Of a stretch of 45,721 bases of DNA, positions 1-8,867 are shown in pieces. Where the stretch lies: assembly GCA_021372355.1 (NCBI GenBank), contig JAJFUQ010000091.1, positions 1 to 45,721 of the forward strand, given 5' to 3'. The notes beneath the pieces were generated by a model. It searched no databases. It was not told the DNA's origin and saw nothing but the letters and a program-made list of their open reading frames with translations. The position numbers were made by a program, and so were the translations under genes. The first letter of the stretch is position 1. Every line of letters begins with the position of its first letter. This DNA comes from Nocardiaceae bacterium (GTDB lineage Bacteria > Actinomycetota > Actinomycetes > Mycobacteriales > Mycobacteriaceae).

Positions 1-741
1 GCCGAGGTCCGCGGCGTGGTTGTAGAGCCGTTCGAGTTCGACGAGCAGCGCACGCAGCTGATGTACTTCGTCTGGTAGGTCCATGCCGAGTGCGGATTCG
101 ATCGCCTGGCAGTGGGCGAGTGTGTGGGCGGCGGCGGTGTCGCCGCTGACCCTTTCGGCGAGGTCTGTGGCATCCGCAGCGGGGCGGCCGTGGAACAACC
201 GTTCGATGCCGCGGTGCACGAACCAGAGACGCGCCTTGAGTCGCAGAACTGTTTCGCCGACCACCGAAAACCGGAAGTGCCCAGGTTCGATCAGGCCGGC
301 GTGCACAGGGCCGACGGGGATTTCGTACACCCCGGGTCCTTCCACGGTAATGAACGGGAAGCGTGCACGTGGATTGAAATCCGGTGGAGCGCCCGCGTCG
401 TTGCGCATGGGGTACCAGAGCGGGGGCCAGTGGGCGTGCCGCACCATCCGGCGCGGCCGTGGGTGACCGACGGGGATGATGCCGTAGAGGTCCATCATTT
501 CGCGCTCGAAGCGCCCCGCGGCAAAAGAGAGGTAGGCCAGGGAACGAAGCTCCGGAGCGTTGCGGGGGACTCGGATCGCCAGCTCGACCCGCCGGTCGGG
601 ACGCGGCGCCAGGAACAGATACACGATCCGCAGCGTGTCGTCGTCATCGTGGCCCGCCACCAGGGCAAGCCGGTACCCGTCCGCGAGCAGTTCTTCGGCG
701 ACGTCGTCGCGCTCGTCGACGGTGACATCGTGGGTGATCAT
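1..741 (-). CDS. hycE: HycE/HyfG-like large subunit (30 kDa + 49 kDa fusion), 3' end missing
   Basis: The reading frame starts at ATG 741 and is open to the window edge, giving 247 residues without the C-terminus. Residues 1-110 resemble the complex I 30 kDa (NuoC) domain, including FEREMMDLYGI at 78-88. From about residue 145 it resembles the 49 kDa/NiFe large-subunit domain (HAGLIEPGHFRF, 148-158). In true group 4 hydrogenases the next motif is R-x-C-G-x-C, the first Ni-ligand pair. Here the aligned stretch is RVSGDT (197-202), so Ser199 and Thr202 stand where cysteines are expected. This fits an Ehr-type subunit without a NiFe centre. The ATG overlaps the TGA of the upstream hycQ in ATGA, so it is translationally coupled and last of the visible operon. 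It is equivalent to M. tuberculosis Rv0087 by order and similarity. The distal cysteine pair lies outside the window. Confidence 0.88.
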   Translation of the reverse strand, partial: MITHDVTVDERDDVAEELLADGYRLALVAGHDDDDTLRIVYLFLAPRPDRRVELAIRVPRNAPELRSLAYLSFAAGRFEREMMDLYGIIPVGHPRPRRMVRHAHWPPLWYPMRNDAGAPPDFNPRARFPFITVEGPGVYEIPVGPVHAGLIEPGHFRFSVVGETVLRLKARLWFVHRGIERLFHGRPAADATDLAERVSGDTAAAHTLAHCQAIESALGMDLPDEVHQLRALLVELERLYNHAADLG

Positions 742-2204
742 GGCAGCGTCCCGAGTTGTGTGGCGGCGACGTCGAAGAGGCCGGTCAGTGGGCCTATGGC
801 GGTGATGCCGAGGACCAGCGAGGCGACGACTCCCAGTACCAGAGCCGCCCCAATGGTGAAGGGCAGAGCGATCGCTGGGCCATCAGTGTCTCCGAGCAGC
901 ACCATTGCGCTGTTGCGCACCAGTGCGGCGAATGCGATGGCGATGAGCACGAATGCGATCGCCAGCGCCCAGCCCAGCCCCGCGGAGGCCATGGCGCGGG
1001 CGATGGAGACTTCGCTCGCGAAGATGGCGCCCGGCGGCATTCCGACCAGGACGATCGCGCCGATCGCGAAGCTGATTCCGACGAAGGGTGAGCGCCGTAA
1101 GACACCTGACATGCGTCCGACGGTTGCGCCCCGGTAAGCGATTTGGAGCTGACCGCCCGTGAGGAAGAGGGTGGCTTTGCCGAGACCGTGCGCGAGGACA
1201 TGGAGCAGCAGCGCCGCGATGGCGAGCTTGGTGCCTGCCGCGGCGGCGAGTGCGAGGATGCCGATGTTCTCCATCGAGGAATAGGCGAGCAGCCGTTTGA
1301 GGTCTGTGGTCACAGTCAGCAGCAGAGCCGCCACCGCGATCGTCAGCAGCCCCATGACAACGAGTCCGGTGCGATAGAACGCGGGGCCGGCAGCGACGTC
1401 GGCGATTGGGCGCAGTCGCAAGATCACCGAGAGCGCCACGGACAGGAGTACTCCACTCATGAGTGCCGAGATCGGTGAGGGTGCCTGGGAATGCGCGTCG
1501 GCGAGCCACGTGTGGAATGGCACGAGGCCCGCTTTTGCGCCGTACCCGATGAGCATCAGTGCGAGGGCGAGCTTGGTGACGCGAGGGTCGAGTTGACCCG
1601 CAATCTCGAGAACGACATCGAGGTCGAGGGCGTGCGCAGGGTCGGCACCCGCATGCAGGGCTGCGAAGTACAGCAGGATGGTGCCGAGGAATGCGATCGC
1701 AATGCCGACTGAGCAGATGATGACGTATTTCCAGGTTGCTTCCAGCGCAGTTCGGGTGCGCCGGTGACCGACGAGGAACGCCGTGATGACCGTTGTGGCC
1801 TCAATGGCAACCCAGATGATGCCAGCATTGTTCGCTGAGACGGCCAGCGTCATCGCGCCCATGAAGGCGGGCACGAGAGCGCCATAAATCCGTGCGTCGT
1901 GCAGCGTGGTATGGCCGTCGGTGAGTTCTGCCTTGATGTACCCGATACTCGAGAGCGCAGCAAGTGTGCCGACTGCACCGATGACGATGGTCATGGTGAC
2001 CGACAGCCCGTCGGCACGCAGCGCGCCACCCGCAGCCGCGATAGGGGCGTCGCCGACCCGCAATCCTGAGGCGATTCCGCAGGTCAGAATGCTCGCTGCG
2101 GAGATCGTCGTGAGGGTTGCGGTGAATCGGTTCCAGCCACCCATCGCGGCGACCACGGAGGCGGTCGCGGGGGCGAAGATGGGGATCAGCAGTAGTGCGG
2201 TCAC
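738..2204 (-). CDS. hycQ: HyfF/NuoN-type proton-translocating membrane subunit (HycQ)
   Basis: This is a 488-residue, highly hydrophobic protein with about 14 membrane segments, the usual size for antiporter-like subunits of complex I and hydrogenase-4. Two family hallmarks are visible: the TM5 glutamate in [14 protein letters not shown] and the motif [20 protein letters not shown] with its His and Pro residues. Such subunits are thought to move protons or sodium in response to a redox-active peripheral arm. It corresponds to Rv0086 (hycQ) by position and length. Both ends overlap neighbours by 4 bp (hycP upstream, hycE downstream). Which ion it moves cannot be told from sequence. Confidence 0.87.
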   Translation of the reverse strand: MTALLLIPIFAPATASVVAAMGGWNRFTATLTTISAASILTCGIASGLRVGDAPIAAAGGALRADGLSVTMTIVIGAVGTLAALSSIGYIKAELTDGHTTLHDARIYGALVPAFMGAMTLAVSANNAGIIWVAIEATTVITAFLVGHRRTRTALEATWKYVIICSVGIAIAFLGTILLYFAALHAGADPAHALDLDVVLEIAGQLDPRVTKLALALMLIGYGAKAGLVPFHTWLADAHSQAPSPISALMSGVLLSVALSVILRLRPIADVAAGPAFYRTGLVVMGLLTIAVAALLLTVTTDLKRLLAYSSMENIGILALAAAAGTKLAIAALLLHVLAHGLGKATLFLTGGQLQIAYRGATVGRMSGVLRRSPFVGISFAIGAIVLVGMPPGAIFASEVSIARAMASAGLGWALAIAFVLIAIAFAALVRNSAMVLLGDTDGPAIALPFTIGAALVLGVVASLVLGITAIGPLTGLFDVAATQLGTLP

Positions 2205-2863
2205 TCGTGCAACTCCTGAAGACCGTCAAGGTCGGCGTTTCCGAACGAGCGACGCAGACGTCCGGTGAGAACGCCGATGACGATGACCGCGAAGAGCACG
2301 TCGAGTGAGGCGCCGAGCTCGACGATCAGGGGTACGCCGGCGGTCAGCAGGAACGCAGTTCCGGCGATCGCGTTGTCGAGCATCAGAAACCCGGCGGCCT
2401 GCGAAATCGCGTTGCGCCTGGTCACCATCACGAACAGCGCGATGAGGACGACTGCAAGAGCAGCGGGTGCAGCGTTGGCTGTGGGTCCCGGTTCCAGCTC
2501 GACCAGCGGCTGGCCTACGGCAAATCCTGAAATCGTCAAAGCGGACACGATCAGCAGCGAAGCGGTCGTATTCACGAGCGGCTTCGACTCGTGCTGGTCG
2601 TCGGGCTCGGCACCGACCGCGCGGGCAAGCAGCCAGGGCAGCGCAAGTGCGCGGAGCGCCAACACCACGACCCCGACGAACACCAGCGCGCGATCCTGCT
2701 CGTACAGGCCACGCACGATCGGGATGAGTGCGAGACACACGCCTTGAAGACCGAGCAGCCGGACGATCGCGGGGAGTTCGTGGCTCCACACGATCAGCGC
2801 CGCTGTCAACAGCAGCCCTCCCGCGGCCAGGTCGATGAGACTGGTGAAGGCTTGGCTCGTCAT
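2201..2863 (-). CDS. hycP: HyfE-like small membrane subunit (HycP)
   Basis: The protein has 220 residues from ATG 2863. That start overlaps the hycD stop in ATGA, which is why I preferred it over a much longer in-frame extension lying antisense-like inside hycD. It has about seven hydrophobic segments and resembles hydrogenase-4 component E, a NuoK-related subunit. Conserved-looking features include the polar run [21 protein letters not shown] and the closing segment with [12 protein letters not shown]. It corresponds to Rv0085 by position. The expected role is structural and proton-path formation between the NuoH-like and antiporter-like subunits. Confidence 0.82.
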   Translation of the reverse strand: MTSQAFTSLIDLAAGGLLLTAALIVWSHELPAIVRLLGLQGVCLALIPIVRGLYEQDRALVFVGVVVLALRALALPWLLARAVGAEPDDQHESKPLVNTTASLLIVSALTISGFAVGQPLVELEPGPTANAAPAALAVVLIALFVMVTRRNAISQAAGFLMLDNAIAGTAFLLTAGVPLIVELGASLDVLFAVIVIGVLTGRLRRSFGNADLDGLQELHE

Positions 2864-3813
2864 GTGGCACCCGAGAAGAAGCTCGCCGCTGTCACCGCGA
2901 GCAGGGCCAGCAGGAAGCTGCCCGCCAGCAGCTCGGGGACCCGGAACAGCCGCAGCTTTGCCATGAAGACCTCCAGGACGGCAAGGGCGATCGCGAGGAC
3001 GAGCACTTTCGCGGCGATCGCCACGATGCCGAGCGCCACGGCTGCGATTCCGGGATGCTCCGGTGCCACGCCCCATGGAACGAACAGATTCGCCAGGATC
3101 GCGAGCAAGACGGTCAGACGCATCGCCGACGCCCACTCGACGGTCGCCAGGCGGGGCCCGGCGTACTCGAGAACCATCGCCTCATGAACCATCGTCAGTT
3201 CCAGATGGGTGGCTGGGTTATCGACCGGGAGGCGCCCGGTTTCGGCGATGATGACGATCGCGAGTGCGACGAAGGCCAGTGCGCCGGTGAGCGATTGAAC
3301 ATGCTCGGGGTGATCGATGGTGGTTGTGACGATCTGCGCGAGGTTTGCCGATCCGGCCGGGATCGACAGCGCGAACACCGCGAGCAGGATGGTCGGTTCG
3401 ACGAGCGCTGCAATGGTTATCTCGCGGCTCGCGCCCATTCCGCCGAAGGAGGTGCCGGTGTCGATGCCGCCGAGCGTCAATGCCACCGTGCCGAGGAACA
3501 GCAGGCCGACGATCGCGTAAAGGTCGGTGAACGGCCCCAGCGGAGAGCTGGTCGCCACCAGCGGTGCAGCGGCGGCGATGACGACGGTGGTGCCCATGAC
3601 GACTGCGGGTGCGGCGCCGAAGACAATCGTCGTACCCACCGGTGTGATCGACACTTTTCGCAGCTGTTTGCGCAGGTCGCGCCAGGGTTGGAGGATTCCC
3701 GCGCCGCGTCGGCCCTCGGCGAGGGCGCGAATCTGGCGCATCACACCGATCACGACCGGAGCGGCGGCGAGCACGATGACGAGTTGCAGGAAGGTGGTGA
3801 GATAGGCGTTCAT
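2860..3813 (-). CDS. hycD: HyfC/NuoH-like membrane anchor subunit (HycD)
   Basis: The 317-residue, eight-segment membrane protein belongs to the NuoH/HycD/HyfC family, which docks the soluble redox arm to the membrane. Visible signs are the N-terminal [20 protein letters not shown] region, typical of the amphipathic loop after TM1, and the polar loop [20 protein letters not shown], with the acidic residues that form the quinone/proton loop in NuoH. It overlaps its upstream HyfB-like neighbour and its downstream hycP neighbour by 4 bp each. It corresponds to Rv0084 (hycD). Formate hydrogenlyase activity should not be inferred, because no formate dehydrogenase gene is visible here. Confidence 0.87.
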   Translation of the reverse strand: MNAYLTTFLQLVIVLAAAPVVIGVMRQIRALAEGRRGAGILQPWRDLRKQLRKVSITPVGTTIVFGAAPAVVMGTTVVIAAAAPLVATSSPLGPFTDLYAIVGLLFLGTVALTLGGIDTGTSFGGMGASREITIAALVEPTILLAVFALSIPAGSANLAQIVTTTIDHPEHVQSLTGALAFVALAIVIIAETGRLPVDNPATHLELTMVHEAMVLEYAGPRLATVEWASAMRLTVLLAILANLFVPWGVAPEHPGIAAVALGIVAIAAKVLVLAIALAVLEVFMAKLRLFRVPELLAGSFLLALLAVTAASFFSGAT

Positions 3814-5666
3814 CGTGCCGCCAGGATCGCGAGGAACACACCGATTGAACCGTAAGCAAGGTAGAGGTGGACGCTGCCGGTGTGCATGCGGGCGACGAAC
3901 CGCGCTGCCGTGAACACCGAGTCCCAGATTGGCCGGTAGAGGCGGTCCTCAATGGCGTCGGTGATCCGCGCCTTGTAGGCGACTCGCTCGACGAGGTATC
4001 GCGACTCGACTGCTGGGGTCACTTCGACGTCGGTGTCCGGGCGCAGTACATCGTCGAACACACGTTGTAGCGGTTCAGCGAAAGATGTCGCTGTGTACTG
4101 CATTCGGGGCGTCATCTCTTCGACACCGCATGCCCACAGCGGTTGCGATTCGGCTTTTGCGCGGCCGTACAGGAGGGCCGCGGCAACCGACGCGACGATG
4201 AGAACAGTCGCGATCACACCGGGGCCGAGCGATCCGCCCAGGCCTGGCAGGTGCAGTTGGATGCCGAGGTCGACTGGCGGCCCGGACGCCGGGAACGCAG
4301 CGAGGATCGGGCCCATGATCTGCGGAGCGACCGCAAGCAGTGTGCAGGCCACGGCCGCGATGGTCATGCCTGCAGCCATTGCCGGTGGGGCGTCGCGCGC
4401 TGTTCGAGCGCCAGACGAGCGCGGACGGGCAAGAAAGCCGATCCCAAATGCTTTGACCATCGCGGCGACGCTCAATCCGGTCGCGAGCGCGACGACGCCG
4501 ATCGCGAGCGGAATGACGAGCGCGATGACCACCTGATCAGGGGAGGCGTGGATCAGTGCTTGGATCAGCAGCCATTCGCTGACGAATCCCACGCCAAGTG
4601 GCAAACCGGTCGCGCCGAGCGCGGCTACCCCGAACAGGATCGTGGTCATCGGCATGCGGCGGGCCAGGCCGCCGAGTCGGTCGAGATCGCGAAATCCGGT
4701 CGAGGCCAGCACCGATCCGGCGGCCATGAATGCCAGGCTCTTGAAGGCCGCGTGTGCGTACAGGTGCAAGCCTGCTGCGGTGAACGCGACCGTTGCGGCG
4801 TTGTGTTGGCCATGTGCGTTGAGCAAGATCGCAACACCGAGCGTCATGGTGATAAGACCCATGTTCTCCAGCGTCGAGTAGGCCAGCAGCCGCTTGAGGT
4901 CGGTTGCCACCGAAGCCTGCAGCACCCCGAACAGCGCCGACATCGCGCCCACGGCGAGAATCAGCAGTCCCCACCAGGAGGGGGTCGGGCCCAGAAGACA
5001 GAACCGGATGATGCCGTAGATGCCGAGGGTGACCATCGTTGCGCTCATGAGCGCAGACACCGGGCTCGGCGCTTCGGAGTGGGCCTTCGGCAACCACGCG
5101 TGCAGGGGCACGAGGTCCGCCTTCGAGCCGAAGCCGGCGAGGAGAAGCAGGAAGACGGTAGTGCTCGGAGTACCGAGTTCGGAGATGATGTCGTGGCCGT
5201 GGGAGTGCATCGCCAGTCCAACCAGGATGGCGGCGAAGCCCATCTGAGTCATCACCGCGTAGTAGGTGGACGCAGCGCGGACCTCTTCGCGGTGGTGTTC
5301 GGTGGCGACGAGCACGAGCGAGGTGATCGCCATGAGCTCCCAACCGAGGAGAAAGGTGGTGATCGATCCCGCTGCGGGGACCAGCAGCATAGCCGCGACG
5401 AATACCGGGAGAGCGGCCAAGGCGGTGCGGCTGAAGTGCTGGGAGCGGGCATAGCCGATGGTGTAGATACCGATTGGGATGGCTGTGGCGCCGGTGAGCA
5501 GCATGAAGAAGCCGCCCAAATGGTCGACGTTCAGATACACACCGACTAGCGGAATCATCCAATTCAGATGCACTGGGTCCAGACCCGAGGTGATGCCGGC
5601 GGCGCCGATCAGAGCACCGAGAGCTCCCGTCGCGGCCGTGACCGTGCCGGATACGACAGCTTTCAA
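3810..5666 (-). CDS. HyfB/NuoL-like proton-translocating membrane subunit
   Basis: The 618-residue polytopic protein belongs to the NuoL/HyfB antiporter-like family. The key glutamate is visible in FLLGWELMAITSLVLVA and the family motif in HAWLPKAHSEAPSPVSALMS. The C-terminus carries a hydrophilic stretch (CGVEEMTPRMQYTATSFAEP) typical of HyfB proteins, ahead of the last membrane segment. Position and size match Rv0083 of M. tuberculosis. With hycQ it gives the complex two antiporter-like modules, suggesting ion pumping coupled to electron transfer. It starts inside the last codons of the NuoB-like gene (4 bp overlap). Confidence 0.88.
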   Translation of the reverse strand: MKAVVSGTVTAATGALGALIGAAGITSGLDPVHLNWMIPLVGVYLNVDHLGGFFMLLTGATAIPIGIYTIGYARSQHFSRTALAALPVFVAAMLLVPAAGSITTFLLGWELMAITSLVLVATEHHREEVRAASTYYAVMTQMGFAAILVGLAMHSHGHDIISELGTPSTTVFLLLLAGFGSKADLVPLHAWLPKAHSEAPSPVSALMSATMVTLGIYGIIRFCLLGPTPSWWGLLILAVGAMSALFGVLQASVATDLKRLLAYSTLENMGLITMTLGVAILLNAHGQHNAATVAFTAAGLHLYAHAAFKSLAFMAAGSVLASTGFRDLDRLGGLARRMPMTTILFGVAALGATGLPLGVGFVSEWLLIQALIHASPDQVVIALVIPLAIGVVALATGLSVAAMVKAFGIGFLARPRSSGARTARDAPPAMAAGMTIAAVACTLLAVAPQIMGPILAAFPASGPPVDLGIQLHLPGLGGSLGPGVIATVLIVASVAAALLYGRAKAESQPLWACGVEEMTPRMQYTATSFAEPLQRVFDDVLRPDTDVEVTPAVESRYLVERVAYKARITDAIEDRLYRPIWDSVFTAARFVARMHTGSVHLYLAYGSIGVFLAILAAR

Positions 5667-6139
5667 CGCCCTGTCACCGACCGCAACACTGCGATGATCA
5701 TCTCAGGCGTCGGGGGGCAGCCGGGTATGCCGAGGTCGACCGGCACAACGCTGCTGACCGGTCCGACGACTCCGTAGGCATCGGTGAAGACTCCACCACT
5801 GATCGCGCAGTCACCACACGCGATGACGATCCGCGGCCGGGGCATGGCGGTGTAGGTGTCTTCGAGTGGACCAGCCATGTTTCGTGTCACTGGGCCGGTG
5901 ACCAAGACTGCATCGGCGTGCCGGGGTGAAGCGACGATCCGGACGCCGTAGCGCTCGGCGTCATAAACGGGGGAGAAGGCGCCGCTGATCTCGATCTCGC
6001 AGCCGTTGCACGACCCGGCATCGACGTGGCGGACCTGAAGAGAACCACGCACTTGAGGGGGAACAGCGGCGGCCATCGGTTTCGCCGGCGCGGGCTCGGC
6101 GACCCGGCCGGTGCGCAGCATCTTGGTCAGCCAGCTCAT
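5663..6139 (-). CDS. NuoB/HyfI-like [4Fe-4S] subunit
   Basis: This 158-residue protein is the small Fe-S subunit that would carry the terminal cluster next to the large subunit. Likely ligands are Cys44 and Cys47 (GSCNGCE), Cys111 (ACGDC) and Cys141 (GIPGCPP), the C-x2-C/C/C pattern of the NuoB-HyfI family. Cys108 is an extra cysteine. The cluster site is therefore intact, in contrast to the altered Ni site of the partner large subunit. It corresponds to Rv0082, often annotated only as an oxidoreductase. It overlaps the ArsR gene upstream and the HyfB-like gene downstream by 4 bp, so all subunits should be made together. Confidence 0.87.
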   Translation of the reverse strand: MSWLTKMLRTGRVAEPAPAKPMAAAVPPQVRGSLQVRHVDAGSCNGCEIEISGAFSPVYDAERYGVRIVASPRHADAVLVTGPVTRNMAGPLEDTYTAMPRPRIVIACGDCAISGGVFTDAYGVVGPVSSVVPVDLGIPGCPPTPEMIIAVLRSVTGR

Positions 6140-6459
6140 GACTGCAGTGCTTTGAGAAGGTCGGCCTGGTCGCTGAGCAGGCCTGATAGGACCTTGCGCG
6201 CGACCGCGAGTAGTTCCGCGATGTCTGGCGAGGCGATCGAGTAGATGACGTTGTTGCCCTCTTTGTTCGTGGTCACCACACCGGCTCGACGCAGAACACC
6301 GAGCTGTTGGGAGAGATTGGACGCCTCGAGGCCGATCTCTGGCATCAGCTCCCCAACTGAGCGGGGACCCTCGTTGAGGAGTTCCAGAATCCGGATACGC
6401 GCTGGGTGACCCAGTGTTCGGAAGAACTCGGCCTTGAGCTTGTACAACGGCTCCGCCAC
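6136..6459 (-). CDS. ArsR/SmtB-family transcriptional regulator, first gene of the hyc-like operon
   Basis: The 107-residue winged-helix protein has TLGHPARIRILELL (helix 2 region) and EASNLSQQLGVLRRAGVV (recognition helix), both standard ArsR features. No metal-binding ELCVC motif is present, so it probably senses something other than As/Cd through that site. It starts with GTG 6459 and its stop overlaps the NuoB-like start, making it part of the operon and probably autoregulatory. It is equivalent to Rv0081, which as I recall is a hypoxia-linked regulator at the head of the same operon in M. tuberculosis. Its effector is unknown from sequence. Confidence 0.88.
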   Translation of the reverse strand: MAEPLYKLKAEFFRTLGHPARIRILELLNEGPRSVGELMPEIGLEASNLSQQLGVLRRAGVVTTNKEGNNVIYSIASPDIAELLAVARKVLSGLLSDQADLLKALQS

Positions 6460-6478
6460 TGGGACCCCCGGAGGATTA

Positions 6479-6502
6479 GATGAATTGATGAGTTGAACGA
6501 AT
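6479..6502. promoter_or_regulatory. Three near-identical 8-bp tandem repeats upstream of the ArsR gene
   Basis: The short AT-rich gap contains GATGAATT, GATGAGTT and GAACGAAT back to back, ending about 20 bp before the GTG start of the ArsR gene. The phased repeats sit where an autoregulatory operator would lie. This assignment is inference; chance repetition in a short AT-rich stretch is possible. Confidence 0.3.
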
Positions 6503-6521
6503 GCTCTGCGCGTCGCCGAGT

Positions 6522-6875
6522 TCAGGCCTTGCGGACGACGCTCGATTTGAGCGATACCGCACCAATGCCGTCTATTCGGCAGTCGATGTTGTGATCATCG
6601 GTGGCGTTGCGGACGAGGCGGATATTGCGCACCTTCGTTCCGGACTTGATCGTCAGGCCACCTTTGAGAGGCAGGTTCTTGACCACGATCACCGCGTCGC
6701 CGTCATCAAGCGGGTTTCCGACCGCGTCCTTGATCTCAAGATCCTCGATCTCGCCTGAACCTGCCACCGAATCGCTGGACCACTCGTGAGCGCACTCGGG
6801 ACAAACGTAGAGCGCACCCATTTCGTAGGTGTACTCGGAGGAGCACTGCGGACAGGAAGGTAACGGTGTGCTCAT
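6522..6875 (-). CDS. yjdM: Zinc-ribbon protein YjdM (PhnA family)
   Basis: The 117-residue protein has an N-terminal zinc ribbon with two C-x2-C knuckles (CPQC at 8-11 and CPEC at 25-28). It is followed by the PhnA domain, recognisable from DAVGNPLDDGDAVIVVKNLP and the KSGTKVRNIRL segment. The historical name PhnA (phosphonoacetate hydrolase) is a misnomer for this family, and the biochemical role is unsettled. It begins 5 bp after the PEPCK stop on the same strand, so the two are probably cotranscribed. The ribosome site is weak. Confidence 0.88.
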   Translation of the reverse strand: MSTPLPSCPQCSSEYTYEMGALYVCPECAHEWSSDSVAGSGEIEDLEIKDAVGNPLDDGDAVIVVKNLPLKGGLTIKSGTKVRNIRLVRNATDDHNIDCRIDGIGAVSLKSSVVRKA

Positions 6876-6880
6876 TCGGT

Positions 6881-8743
6881 TCAGGCGCCCTTCTCTGCAT
6901 CGAGTGCCGCGGCGACGCGGCGGTGGGCCGCCCAGATCGCCTCGGGAAGTCCGTCGAACTGCGCAAGGTGCATCTCTCGGTAGCCCATCTCCTGCTGCCA
7001 GCGCTCGGTGTCGATCGTGAGCACCGTGGCGAGGTCGGCGAGGGCCTGCTCGTCGAGACCCGAGAGGTCGAGTTCATCGATCGACGGGATGACACCGACC
7101 GGAGTCTCAACACCGGAGACTTCGCCGTTCTTCAGTCGCATCAGCCACACCAGCGGGCGCAGGTTCTCGCGGTAGCCCGGCCACAGGAACCGGCCGTCCT
7201 CGCCACGCTGGAACCAGTTGACATGCGCAAAGATCGGCTTCCTCTTGGCCGCGCCGATCACGTTGAGCCAGTGCTGGGCGTAATCGGCTTCCGGGTAAGA
7301 CAGGAACGGACGCATCGACATCGGGTCATATCGCAGCACGCCCTCCAATCCATCCGCGGCGAAGGTCGCCTCAGCACCCAGAGTCAGGCCGTCGTAGACG
7401 CCTTCGGCGATGTCGTTGATGGCACGAATCAGCGGCTCTCGGTCACGCGTGCGGCCCCCGAAGATGATGCCGTGGATCTCGACGCCCTCCGGGTCGTCGT
7501 AATCCTTAGCGATGTTCGGGACGTTTCCGAGGACGGTCGTGAACCGTGAGTTGGGGTGCGCCCAAGGTGCATCCGCATCGTCGGCGGACCGGGCGGCAAT
7601 CGGCTCACCCTTCCAGTCCAGCCAGCCGTCAAGGTCGGCTGGCGGGTTCTTCGTGCGGCCCTCCCACCAGACTTCCTGTGTCTTCTCGTTGTAGGCGACA
7701 TTGGTGAAGATGGCACCGGTGCCCGGTCTGATCGAGTCGATCGCCGTCGGATTCGTCGCATCGTTGGTGTCCTTGGCGACCCCGAAGACGCCGTTCTCCG
7801 GGTTGAAGCCGCGTAGTACGCCGTCCTCGTCCACCCAAATCCATGCGATGTCGTCGCCGTAGAACTCGACGTAATAGCGGTCGCCCAGCGCATCTGGGGC
7901 CAAGGTCATCGCGAGGTTCGTCTTGCCGGACGCCGAGGGAAAACCGCCGGCGATGTTGTACTTGCGGCCCGTCAGCTTGTCGGTGATACCCAGCAGCATG
8001 AACTGCTCAACCAGAAACCCGTTCTTCCAGCCGTCGTAGGAACCTTGACGCAATCCGTGGGCGATCTTGCCCAACAGGGCGTTGCCGCCATATGACGAAC
8101 CGAAGTGCAAAATCGTCCGTTCATCGGCAACCGTGACGAAGTGGCGACTGTCCATGGCCGTTCCTTGGCCGAGATTCTCCAGGTCGCCGGTGACGTGGAC
8201 GGCCTTGACGAACGATTCGCCCAGGTCGTTGATGTACTCGACGCCGACCCGCGCCATTCGGATCATCTGCAGCGCGACCGAGCGGTTGTCGGTCAACTCG
8301 ACACCGGCCGCGAACTTCTCCAACGGTCCGCCCTTAGGAGCCATGAGGTACGGAATCACGTACATCGTCTTGCCTGCGGATGCACCGGTCATCAGCTCGA
8401 TGAGCCGCGGTGTCATTTCCGCGGAAGCTCGCCAGTTGTTGTAGGTGCCCCTGTCTTGCTCGCTGGCGGTGGCGACGATGGTGCGCTCCTCGGCGCGGGC
8501 TGTGTCCTTGAAATACGAACGCGAGTAGTACCGGCCTTCGCCCGCCGGCAGGATCTCGCCAGCATCGAGCGACTCCTGCAGCAGTCGTGCGTCGTCCGCA
8601 GCGCTCACGACCTGCACCCGGTCGGCTCCGGTGACGTTCGACCAGTACCGCACGTACTCGCGGACGTGCTCGTTCGTCAGGCCAGCGTCGTCCAGGACCT
8701 TGTCGACGTCGTTCACGTTGTCATCCTCTGATCGCGTCTGCAT
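6881..8743 (-). CDS. pckG: Divergent GTP-type phosphoenolpyruvate carboxykinase
   Basis: The product has 620 residues from ATG 8743; a TTG six codons upstream is the alternative. GAAAGA ahead of the ATG supports my choice. Family landmarks are clear: SYGGNALLGK, the P-loop GGFPSASGKTNLAM, GDDIAW (Asp297/Asp298) and HPNSRFTTV. Three positions differ from the vertebrate and mycobacterial enzymes as I remember them. The hyper-reactive P-loop cysteine is Ser272 (SASGKT). The Mn-ligand lysine of LLGKK is Ile227 (LLGKI). The Mn-ligand histidine of AEHM is Gln247 (VEQF). The enzyme may be a distinct subgroup, a paralogue with altered kinetics, or inactive in the classic reaction. The normal role is oxaloacetate + GTP to PEP + CO2 + GDP in the cytosol. 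It is followed by yjdM. Confidence 0.85.
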   Translation of the reverse strand: MQTRSEDDNVNDVDKVLDDAGLTNEHVREYVRYWSNVTGADRVQVVSAADDARLLQESLDAGEILPAGEGRYYSRSYFKDTARAEERTIVATASEQDRGTYNNWRASAEMTPRLIELMTGASAGKTMYVIPYLMAPKGGPLEKFAAGVELTDNRSVALQMIRMARVGVEYINDLGESFVKAVHVTGDLENLGQGTAMDSRHFVTVADERTILHFGSSYGGNALLGKIAHGLRQGSYDGWKNGFLVEQFMLLGITDKLTGRKYNIAGGFPSASGKTNLAMTLAPDALGDRYYVEFYGDDIAWIWVDEDGVLRGFNPENGVFGVAKDTNDATNPTAIDSIRPGTGAIFTNVAYNEKTQEVWWEGRTKNPPADLDGWLDWKGEPIAARSADDADAPWAHPNSRFTTVLGNVPNIAKDYDDPEGVEIHGIIFGGRTRDREPLIRAINDIAEGVYDGLTLGAEATFAADGLEGVLRYDPMSMRPFLSYPEADYAQHWLNVIGAAKRKPIFAHVNWFQRGEDGRFLWPGYRENLRPLVWLMRLKNGEVSGVETPVGVIPSIDELDLSGLDEQALADLATVLTIDTERWQQEMGYREMHLAQFDGLPEAIWAAHRRVAAALDAEKGA

Positions 8744-8776
8744 AGTTGAAGAATCTTTCAAGTCTTTATTTGCAGA

Positions 8777-8782
8777 ATCATA
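8777..8782 (-). promoter_or_regulatory. Candidate -10 element for the PEPCK-yjdM unit
   Basis: Read on the minus strand, this is TATGAT, one base off TATAAT, in a local AT-rich patch 34 bp before the ATG at 8743. No convincing -35 hexamer is seen at 16-18 bp, as is common in actinobacteria. It would give a leader of roughly 25-30 nt. Confidence 0.4.
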
Positions 8783-8867
8783 CTCGACCCGTCAGATGAC
8801 TCAGGCTGAACTCCTCGCTATCAGCAATGACTGCGGGGGCGGCGGGCATGGGTCGTGTTCGCGAGAC

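Noticed and set aside
2864..3136. N-terminal extension of hycP
   Set aside because: It lies wholly inside hycD in another frame, is Arg/Gly-rich, and the ATGA overlap at 2860-2863 gives a better start.
1..6459. Labelling the locus as a NiFe hydrogenase-4 or formate hydrogenlyase
   Set aside because: The first Ni-ligand cysteines are absent in the visible part of the large subunit and no formate dehydrogenase or maturation genes are present.
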